Assembly: GCA_026129915.1 (NCBI GenBank)
Contig: JAHCHD010000029.1
Span: forward strand, 1 to 40,773
Direction of reading: 5' to 3'
From: Bryobacterales bacterium
GTDB lineage: Bacteria > Acidobacteriota > Terriglobia > Bryobacterales > Bryobacteraceae
DNA length: 40,773 nucleotides
Position numbers and translations under genes: made by a program. Shown here in pieces: positions 34,433 to 40,773 of the stretch. Every line of letters begins with the position of its first letter. Positions within the stretch are counted from its first letter, which is position 1. Under the pieces are notes generated by a model. The model made no database searches. It worked only from the letters and a program-made list of their open reading frames with translations, and had not been told where the DNA came from.

Positions 34433-36082
34433 TCAAATGAGCCGCTGCAGTTTGCCAATGGCGGAATTCTGTATAGGAGCGACGTAATCAAACACGCCAC
34501 CCTGATCCAGCAGAATTTCCTGGAGCTTCTTCACGTCGATTTCATGTGGGGGTTTGCCGGACTTGTGTGCCAGGCTCGCTGCTACCCCTGCCGCGTGGCC
34601 GATGATCATCCACTGTGGTTCCATACGCAAGGACGCGAATGCGATGTGCGATGCAGAGAACGGGACCGGGACAAGCAGGTTTACGCACTCCTCCCGTTTG
34701 GGGAGAATGATCCGATAGGGGATCTGGTACGGCGTCACTCCCACTTGCACGTCGCCTTCATTCTCCACAAAGCCCTTGGAGTTCACGATCCGCTGGATAT
34801 TGTGGGAATCGCTGTTGTAGCTTCCCATGCCAATTACATCCGGCTTCTTGACGTCGGTTTGCAGATCCTTCTGCGTGGCAACAAACTCACCCACCATCCG
34901 TCGCGCCTCGCGCACGTAGATCTGGTTTGGCCAGTAGTTGGTATCTTCAAACTCGTCGAGGCTTAGCCCCCATCGGTTCATGTCCATGCGCATCGCTTCG
35001 GATACGCTAGGGTCGTTGGCCAGAAAGTAATAGAGGCCTTGCTGGTACCGGACGTGGTCATTCCAGATGCGCTCGCGGGTTGCATAATCGCCATCTGGAT
35101 AGTCCCAGTTCTTACCAATGTAGTCCGACGAGAAGCCACCCTTGTTATTGACGTCCGCCTTCTGGTTCGGAATATGGCCGACACCTCCAATGTCGGTGAT
35201 CCCAAGAGGCCGGTTCAGTCGCTTCTCTTCGTTCTTCAAATTGATTGCGAGCAATTCGAACCGTGCTGGATCGTAACCCTCGGGCTTCGGCCACGGTACT
35301 CGGTTTAACGCATTGTTGGTGGCGATGATGCGGAAGTTGTAGGCCTGTACCTTGCGGTCTCCATCTCCCGGGTTCCCCATCGGGTAATCGCCGATCTCGG
35401 GGTACAGTGAGCCATTGGCTTTGCGGGCAGGAATTGGCGTGAGGAACTGGTGATGGGGAGTTTCGGCGCGTACACCGGCAAGGGACTCCCCGTATTGCTT
35501 CACGCTTTCGCGCCCTACCGTATAGGACACCTTGGCCTGTGCGATCAGGTCCCCTTCATAGGTGCAATCCGCAAATAGCGGCGCGGAGAACCGGGTGCCA
35601 TTCTCCATTTCCACGAAGCGAATCCGCCCTCCGGAGATAGACACCCCGCTCTTTTCCTTCAATCGGTGCCGATAAAAAACCTTTACCCCCGCGCCCGAAA
35701 GCATCTCATGAAAGACACTCTCGGCAACGCGAGGTTCAGGTCTCCAGGCGATCACCTGTTGATGCGGAATAAGGTTGTATCGACGGCCGAGACGCAGGTA
35801 GAACTCCAGGGCCATGCCGCCGATGACCTCACGACGGCCAATGTCGGTGGCGGATAAGCCTCCGGTCACCATGCCGCCTACATGATTTTGCGGCTCGAGC
35901 AAAATGACGTTCATTCCCTGACGGGCGGCAGCAATTGCTGTCGTGACCCCAGCAGCGGTAGCGCCGTAGACCACGAAATCAAACGACTGCTCAGCGGGAT
36001 TGCCGGCGCCCTGTTGCGCCATGGCGAGCGGGGATGCTGCCATCCCCGCCGCCACTAGCGAGTGGAACTCTCGTCGGTTCAT
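34433..36082 (-). CDS. Tat-signal FAD-dependent oxidoreductase (paralogue 1)
   Basis: This 549-residue enzyme is the first of the three tandem paralogues. The twin-arginine signal is MNRREFHSLVAAGMAASP. VYGATAAG at 38-45 with Glu63 at the end of the second strand forms the ADP-binding site. GGMVTGGLSATDIG follows at 69-82, and ADCTYEGDL lies at 171-179. The C-terminal region includes DSHNIQRIVNSKGFVENEGDVQV, which is nearly identical in all three copies, and IGHAAGVAAS. The start at ATG 36082 has AGAGGA upstream. The gene begins 19 bases after the stop of the TonB-dependent receptor and is almost certainly in its operon. Export through Tat implies folding with FAD in the cytoplasm before transport to the periplasm. 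Its reaction is not known. Confidence 0.87.
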   Translation of the reverse strand: MNRREFHSLVAAGMAASPLAMAQQGAGNPAEQSFDFVVYGATAAGVTTAIAAARQGMNVILLEPQNHVGGMVTGGLSATDIGRREVIGGMALEFYLRLGRRYNLIPHQQVIAWRPEPRVAESVFHEMLSGAGVKVFYRHRLKEKSGVSISGGRIRFVEMENGTRFSAPLFADCTYEGDLIAQAKVSYTVGRESVKQYGESLAGVRAETPHHQFLTPIPARKANGSLYPEIGDYPMGNPGDGDRKVQAYNFRIIATNNALNRVPWPKPEGYDPARFELLAINLKNEEKRLNRPLGITDIGGVGHIPNQKADVNNKGGFSSDYIGKNWDYPDGDYATRERIWNDHVRYQQGLYYFLANDPSVSEAMRMDMNRWGLSLDEFEDTNYWPNQIYVREARRMVGEFVATQKDLQTDVKKPDVIGMGSYNSDSHNIQRIVNSKGFVENEGDVQVGVTPYQIPYRIILPKREECVNLLVPVPFSASHIAFASLRMEPQWMIIGHAAGVAASLAHKSGKPPHEIDVKKLQEILLDQGGVFDYVAPIQNSAIGKLQRLI

Positions 36083-36101
36083 TCGATCCGTCCTCTGCCA
36101 C

Positions 36102-39100
36102 CTAGAACGTCAAGCGCATGCCAACTTGCATCCGGCGCGCCTCGAGAGCACCGAAGATACGCCCGAAGTTGGCGTTCGTGTTGATGCCCTGGGGGTTGGG
36201 GGTGAATGTGGTGTTGGGATTGTTGAGGTTCACCGTATTCAGCGCATTGAACATCTCCCAGCGAGTTTCCAGACGGAAGCGTTCCAGGAACGAGAAGGTC
36301 TTAAACAAGCTGAAGCTCAAGTCCGTAAGTCCCGGCCCCCGTGTGGACGGCAGGGTGAAGGGCGCGTTGCCAAGCACAAAGTCCGCTGGGTTGCGGAAGG
36401 CGTCGGTGTTAAACCACCGATTGGCCGAACGTTCACCCGACGGCAGGGAGGGGTCGGCAACCAGATCCGGGAAGCCAATTCCGGTAAAGTTATTGGCTCC
36501 TCGAACCATCAGCGGGCGTCCCGTCTGGAAGGTGCCGATGCCATTCATCTGCCAGCCGCCCAGAATTAGATCAACGGCAGTGGGCGCCCCGGTAAGGAAC
36601 TTGCGCCCCTTGCCGAAGGGCAGTTCAAATACGCTGCTCACCACGAGCCGCTGGGACACGTCATCCTGGTCGACACGACGGTCAAGATCGCGGTTGAACC
36701 GGCCCATGCGGAAGCCCTCCAGCCCGGTAGCATTGCCGCCACCGCCCACCGAAAGCGCATCCGTGATGAGCTTGCTGCCGGTGTAGCTGATGAGGGCGGA
36801 AAGACCAGCCGAGAAGCGCTTCTCGATGATGGCCTGGAAGGAATGGAAGGAACTGCTGGCGTTTGGCGCTGCAAACGTCTGTACTGTCTGGTAATCCGGG
36901 AAGGGCCGCAGCAACTGCTGCCGTTGCACGGTGGCGCCCGCCAGGGGACCGGAACTGATCTGGCCTTGGAACGGGTTTGCAACATTCTGCTGCAATGCGA
37001 GTCCCTGGCTCCAGAAGGCAGGGTCAAGCTGGTTCAGATCGTAGTTGCCGCCAAACAGGTGGGTCCCCTTGCTGCCAGCATAAACGGCGCTGGCTACCCA
37101 GCCACCCCAAAGGGCCTGTTGGACGGTGAAATTCCAGTGCTGCACATCGGGCGTAGGCGCTACGCGGTCCTGGTAGCGTACTGTGAATCCGCGGAAGGCA
37201 CTGGGGCCACCCGAGGCGCCCAAAGGCTGCAGCAGCGTGGTGGGGCCATCGCTAAACCGGAAAGCGGAAACGATGCCCGGTGCGCTGGACGCAAATGGGG
37301 TGTCGATGGAAAAGCCGAAGGCGTTGGTGTTGTCGCCCTGTGTGTGGCCGATTTCAGAGATCGTGAAGATCCGTCCGTATCCGCCCCGGATCGCAGTCTT
37401 GCCGGTGCCGCCGGGGTTCCATGCGAAGCCGATGCGTGGGCCAAAGTTGTTCTTGTCCAAATTCACGAACGAACGCGGCTCGCTGCCCACACCTTTGTAG
37501 GTCATTACGCCCAGGAAGCCGTTATCAGGGTTGGTGATGAACGGGTCAAAGTTGGAGTGCCGGTCGTGAATCTCGGTAGGGCCGAAGGAGATGTCATGAC
37601 GCAAGCCAATGTTCAGGGTGAAGTTGCGGGTAATCCTCCAGTCATCCTGGATATAGGTTCCAAGGGGAAGGGCGCGGAACTGGAAGAAAGGCCGGAAACC
37701 GGCGTCGCCACTGGAAACCTCGCCCAACAGGAACGAGGCAAGTCCGAATCCATTGCCAGCCGGAGAAACCGGGTTGTTGGTCATGTTCGCAGCGAAATTG
37801 AAATTGCCGGAGGGACGGAAACGGTTGATAAAGCTCAACCGGCTCCAGCGCAAATCAAACCCCGCTTTGATGGTGTGATTGCCGCGAATGAACGTCGTCC
37901 CATTCGCGATCTGCAGATAGTTCTGGGCGCGCACACCGGCCGAAAACGAAGGGCTGCCGATCTGCAGCAAACCGGCGATCGCCACGGGCGGGAACTGATC
38001 CTGGGGGATGATGCTTGGGTAGCCGAGCTGTTGCGGCCAGTTCTGGTCGAAACTGGGATGTTCGAAGGGCAGCCATTGCCGTGCGACGGAAACGCGGAAA
38101 TCGTTAAGGGTGTTAGGTGTAATTACCTTGGTGTACCCAACCACAGCCGAGTGATTGTCACGCTGATCGTTGCGCGCGTTCGGATCGGCTGGACCGAGGC
38201 CCCAGCCACGGTCCTGACGGGTGTTGCGCGTAACCGAATAGCGGAAGAAGACCTGGTCACTTTCCGAGATGCGGTGATCGACACGCATGTTAGTTACACC
38301 CTGGTCGGAACTTGACGGCACCAGGGCCACAAAGTTGTTCGCAAAGGTGAACGGGTCCGTCGGAGTTGCGTTCGGCAACGGCATAAAGGGCATGACCCGT
38401 GCCGAGAGAGGGTCGAAGCGCCCTTGCGGCACTCTATTGTTCGCGAAAGGCGTCCGCGAGAACCCACCTGTTGGAAGCGCGGTCGTCGTGGCGGGATCGA
38501 ACACCGGAATTACACGGCCCAGGCTGTCACGAGTGTTGCTGAAATCTCCATTGCGTTGTTCCTGTGTGGCCACGGTCCCAAATCGCGGATTCCCAGTGGA
38601 GCGCCAGCGCCACTGCTCATAGCCAACAAACCAGAACGTACGATTCCGCCCGTCGTAAAACTTAGGGATGAACAGCGGGCCACCTACGGTCCCGCCGAAC
38701 TGGTTGTAGCGGAGCACCTGTTTGATGCGACCCTGCGCATTGGGCTGGGTGGCGAACGCGTTGCGGGCGTCAAGCGAATCGTTCCGCAAAAACTCGTAAA
38801 GAGAGCCTTTCAACTCATTTGTGCCGCTCTTGGTTACCACGTTCACAACGCCACCGCTGGTTTGGCCATACTCGGCCTTGAGCGCGTTGGTTTCCACCTT
38901 GAATTCTTCCACTGCGTCAGCGGGTGGCACCACGGCGATTTCATTGTGGACGGGTACACTGTTTACCGCACCATCCAGGAAGAACTGATTGCCGTAGGCG
39001 GGGCCGCCGTTGATGCGCATCTGGGAAAAGCCCTGATTGCTGATCTCGGCGAATCCGTCGGTGGAGTTATCGCGCGGCTGCACACCAGCGACGATCTTCA

Positions 39101-39581
39101 CCAGGTTGAAAACGTGGCGTCCGTTGAGGGGCAATTCCGCGATGCGCTTACTCTCGACTACCGTACCGAGGCTGGAATCTTCTGTCTGCACACGGGCGAT
39201 ATCCGCACGCACCTCAACTAGTTCGGTTACCTGGCCAAGCTCCATGCCAATATCTAGGCGCAGCCGTTGGGCCACTTCGAGCCGGATACCGCTTCGCCGG
39301 AAGGCTTTGAAGCCTGCTACGGACGCGCTCACTTCGTAGTCGCCAATTGGAAGGGCGAGCATCGTGTAGCTGCCGTCCTGTCCGGTTGTGGCGCGATAAG
39401 GCAGATTTGTGCCCAGATTGCGGGCGACGACTTCCGCACCGGGAATCGAACTTCCCTGCGAATCGGTAACCGTTCCGATGATGCTGCCTTGCGGCGATTG
39501 AGCGGTCGCAACGAGTGACAGCGCGAAAAGACACACCGTACCCACGACTAAACGAAGCCAACCAACGTGGTTCCTGGCCAT
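36102..39581 (-). CDS. TonB-dependent receptor with carboxypeptidase-regulatory domain (Oar-like)
   Basis: This 1159-residue outer-membrane protein has a signal peptide (MARNHVGWLRLVVGTVCLFALSLVATAQ), a carboxypeptidase-regulatory-like beta-sandwich (about residues 32-115: GSIIGTVTDSQGSSIPGAEV, YEVSASVAGFKAF), then a plug domain (about 120-260: IAELPLNGRHVFNLVKIVAGVQP, VKTNALKAEYGQTSGGVVNVVTKSGTN-like segment) and a large beta barrel ending in MRLTF with a C-terminal aromatic residue. This layout is typical of the Oar-like receptors expanded in Acidobacteriota, thought to import large substrates with TonB energy. ATG 39581 is preceded by AAGGGG. It heads an operon with three FAD oxidoreductases, which suggests uptake coupled to oxidation. 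The barrel gives no clue to the ligand. Confidence 0.92.
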   Translation of the reverse strand: MARNHVGWLRLVVGTVCLFALSLVATAQSPQGSIIGTVTDSQGSSIPGAEVVARNLGTNLPYRATTGQDGSYTMLALPIGDYEVSASVAGFKAFRRSGIRLEVAQRLRLDIGMELGQVTELVEVRADIARVQTEDSSLGTVVESKRIAELPLNGRHVFNLVKIVAGVQPRDNSTDGFAEISNQGFSQMRINGGPAYGNQFFLDGAVNSVPVHNEIAVVPPADAVEEFKVETNALKAEYGQTSGGVVNVVTKSGTNELKGSLYEFLRNDSLDARNAFATQPNAQGRIKQVLRYNQFGGTVGGPLFIPKFYDGRNRTFWFVGYEQWRWRSTGNPRFGTVATQEQRNGDFSNTRDSLGRVIPVFDPATTTALPTGGFSRTPFANNRVPQGRFDPLSARVMPFMPLPNATPTDPFTFANNFVALVPSSSDQGVTNMRVDHRISESDQVFFRYSVTRNTRQDRGWGLGPADPNARNDQRDNHSAVVGYTKVITPNTLNDFRVSVARQWLPFEHPSFDQNWPQQLGYPSIIPQDQFPPVAIAGLLQIGSPSFSAGVRAQNYLQIANGTTFIRGNHTIKAGFDLRWSRLSFINRFRPSGNFNFAANMTNNPVSPAGNGFGLASFLLGEVSSGDAGFRPFFQFRALPLGTYIQDDWRITRNFTLNIGLRHDISFGPTEIHDRHSNFDPFITNPDNGFLGVMTYKGVGSEPRSFVNLDKNNFGPRIGFAWNPGGTGKTAIRGGYGRIFTISEIGHTQGDNTNAFGFSIDTPFASSAPGIVSAFRFSDGPTTLLQPLGASGGPSAFRGFTVRYQDRVAPTPDVQHWNFTVQQALWGGWVASAVYAGSKGTHLFGGNYDLNQLDPAFWSQGLALQQNVANPFQGQISSGPLAGATVQRQQLLRPFPDYQTVQTFAAPNASSSFHSFQAIIEKRFSAGLSALISYTGSKLITDALSVGGGGNATGLEGFRMGRFNRDLDRRVDQDDVSQRLVVSSVFELPFGKGRKFLTGAPTAVDLILGGWQMNGIGTFQTGRPLMVRGANNFTGIGFPDLVADPSLPSGERSANRWFNTDAFRNPADFVLGNAPFTLPSTRGPGLTDLSFSLFKTFSFLERFRLETRWEMFNALNTVNLNNPNTTFTPNPQGINTNANFGRIFGALEARRMQVGMRLTF

Positions 39582-39625
39582 GTTTTACCCCTTTGCTGAG
39601 TGGAAACTTGCGAAAACTAACCGGA

Positions 39626-39651
39626 TTCTCGTTGCGTCATCGCAGCGAGAA
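39626..39651. promoter_or_regulatory. Strong 11-bp hairpin upstream of the TonB receptor gene
   Basis: The arms ttctcgttgcg (39626-39636) and cgcagcgagaa (39641-39651) pair over 11 bp with one G-T wobble and a four-base loop. It lies 45 bases before the receptor start codon (minus strand) and about 100 bases before the divergent regulator. It could be a structured 5' leader of the receptor mRNA or a dyad operator. No T-run follows on the minus strand. Confidence 0.45.
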
Positions 39652-39710
39652 CCTTTGCTTATGGGATATATTACGGTAGAACTCGGGCAGCAAGCAGTTA
39701 GGTGGAGTGA

Positions 39711-39723
39711 CTTAACGGTTAAG
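39711..39723. promoter_or_regulatory. Perfect 6-1-6 palindrome before the regulator gene
   Basis: The sequence cttaac-g-gttaag is a perfect dyad centred at 39717, ending 30 bases before the regulator ATG at 39754. Its place between two divergent units suits an operator for the regulator or for a second factor. The half-site gttaag also occurs twice in a row at 11317-11327, inside the dyad upstream of the efflux operon, which may be coincidence. Confidence 0.35.
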
Positions 39724-39753
39724 AGGCTCGATTTGTGAATAGGATACGTAGCG

Positions 39754-40773
39754 ATGGCCGAGTTTCCTTTTCAGCTACGAGAAGGCGGAAACGCGCAGCG
39801 GGTTCGCGTTCACCTTTCAGAAATCCTGCGAAGCCCCTCCTTTGTCAATGCTCCTCAATTGAGGTCGTTTCTGGAATTCCTTGTAGAGGGTGTCTTGGAA
39901 GGGCGCGACGATGAGCTAAAGGAAGCCAACCTTGGCAGGGACGTCTTCCGGCGCGGCTCGGGATACGACCCCCGGTCCGATGCCATTGTCCGTGTTCAGG
40001 CCTCAATCTTGCGAAAACGCCTTACGTCCTACTACGAGGAGGAAGGGAAGGCGTCTCCGATTCGCATTGTCCTTCCAAAAGGCTGCTACGTTCCACAAGT
40101 GGAATGCCCTGCCACAGAGAGTTCATCCGAGAATGCCGAGCTTTCGGCGGACAGACTTGATAACGTCGCTTCGCCGGATGCCATCGTCGCTTCGTCTGCC
40201 GCTGCGTTGTCGCAGCCAACCCGCCGAGGTCTCATCGGTACGGCGTTGTCCTTTGCGGCGGGACTCGCCGTAGCGAGCGGCGGGTATATGGCAAGGGACG
40301 CGTTCCGCGGCACACGCGGCGGGGCGATCACCCGCAGTGCAACCGCTTTCGACGCAAAGGAGGTGAGTCCACGCATTTGGGGTCAGTTGCTGCAGCCCGA
40401 CCTTCCCGTCCAGCTCGCCTTCGGATGCCCTCAGTTCTTCAACGGGGACGGGGTATATATACGAGATGTCAACGTGAACGATACAGGCGGGGAATCGAAT
40501 GCGCGCCTGCAGCAGCTGAGCCAGCAACTGCAGCGCTATTTGGCGCCAGTTCCCAATACTTACACCGGGGTGGGTGAAATGCGGGGCATTCACCACATCA
40601 CTCGGTTCCTCGCCTATGGTGGCATCGACGCGGGCTTCGAGAATGCCCAGTTGCTCACACTGGAGGCAATTCAAGGAAAGACGCTGATTCTGGTGGCATC
40701 ACATCGTTTCCGCACTTTGCTTGATCTTCTGGAGTTGCCAAAAAAGATTACCTCAAGCTTTGAGAATGGAGGT
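39754..40773 (+). CDS. Membrane-anchored winged-helix-like regulator (partial, runs off window)
   Basis: The frame is open from ATG 39754 to the last base, 340 codons without a stop, so the C-terminus is missing. AGGA lies nine bases upstream. Residues 19-115 match the N-terminal domain seen in many acidobacterial regulators and adenylate-cyclase- or TPR-linked proteins: an LRSFLEFLVEGVLEG helix, then LKEANLGRDVF, YDPRSDAIVRVQASILRKRL and IVLPKGCYVPQ, which read like a winged-helix DNA-binding fold. A Ser/Ala-rich linker follows, then one hydrophobic segment at about 159-178 that should span the membrane. The remaining 160 residues have no domain I can name. The position next to and divergent from the receptor operon suggests that it senses an envelope signal and controls that operon. 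Confidence 0.75.
   Translation, partial: MAEFPFQLREGGNAQRVRVHLSEILRSPSFVNAPQLRSFLEFLVEGVLEGRDDELKEANLGRDVFRRGSGYDPRSDAIVRVQASILRKRLTSYYEEEGKASPIRIVLPKGCYVPQVECPATESSSENAELSADRLDNVASPDAIVASSAAALSQPTRRGLIGTALSFAAGLAVASGGYMARDAFRGTRGGAITRSATAFDAKEVSPRIWGQLLQPDLPVQLAFGCPQFFNGDGVYIRDVNVNDTGGESNARLQQLSQQLQRYLAPVPNTYTGVGEMRGIHHITRFLAYGGIDAGFENAQLLTLEAIQGKTLILVASHRFRTLLDLLELPKKITSSFENGG

Larger units (their letters stand above)
30991..36082 (-). repeat. Tandem triplication of an FAD-oxidoreductase gene
   Basis: Three genes in the same orientation align from the twin-arginine signal to the C-terminus. Conserved stretches are visible at DNA level too, for example the block around ttgtgggagtcactgttgta near 31394 and its counterparts near 33088 and 34800. 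The copies differ by many substitutions, so the duplication is old and the enzymes have probably diverged in substrate. Confidence 0.8.

Noticed and set aside
36843..38315. A 490-codon open frame on the plus strand inside the TonB receptor gene
   Set aside because: It is antisense to a well-supported receptor and has no recognisable motifs. Long antisense frames are common in GC-rich coding DNA.

Overview
The window reads as a chromosomal segment of an Acidobacteriota bacterium, most likely of the Solibacter/Bryobacter type. No single gene proves this. The combination does point there: an Oar-like TonB-dependent receptor with an N-terminal carboxypeptidase-regulatory domain, a VWFA-related secreted protein, a reaction-centre-type diheme cytochrome, several Tat-exported FAD or NAD(P) oxidoreductases, a hopanoid glycosyltransferase, a fused LptF-LptG permease, and a membrane-anchored regulator with the acidobacterial-style N-terminal domain. 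GC content is high and genes are tightly packed. No gene-free stretch exceeds 300 bases, and I see no rRNA, tRNA, CRISPR array, insertion sequence or prophage.

Layout. 1-4849 (+): 3' end of thrS, hpnI-like glycosyltransferase, htpX, a terC-like gene of lower GC, and a sarcosine-oxidase-like flavoenzyme. 4880-11260 (-): a tripartite efflux operon of two periplasmic adaptors, an FtsX/MacB-type permease and a TolC-like channel, with no ATPase gene. One adaptor has a glycine-rich insert and an apparent frameshift at its very start. 11534-15707: a Gfo/Idh/MocA oxidoreductase (+), a VWFA-domain protein (-), and selB (+), whose 5' end overlaps that of the VWFA gene. 15800-18840 (+): diheme cytochrome c and a GH78 alpha-L-rhamnosidase broken by a cluster of frameshifts. 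18863-21886 (-): an exported protein with nine PPGQY repeats and a ThiO-like glycine oxidase. 21973-30971 (+): folD, coaE, an HtrA-type protease, L-rhamnose mutarotase, a secreted TldD-like protease with a motif-less partner, and an LptF-LptG fusion. 30991-39581 (-): an operon of one TonB-dependent receptor and three tandem Tat-signal FAD oxidoreductases, the last interrupted by an in-frame UAG. 39754-end (+): a divergent, incomplete regulator gene that runs off the window.

The two most system-like units are the receptor/triple-flavoenzyme operon with its divergent regulator, and the exported TldD-like pair placed directly before the lipopolysaccharide-export permease. Substrates are unknown for both. 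Two genes (GH78 and the third flavoenzyme) are broken as written, and one adaptor has a suspect start. Each of these could be real decay or an assembly error, and raw reads would settle it.
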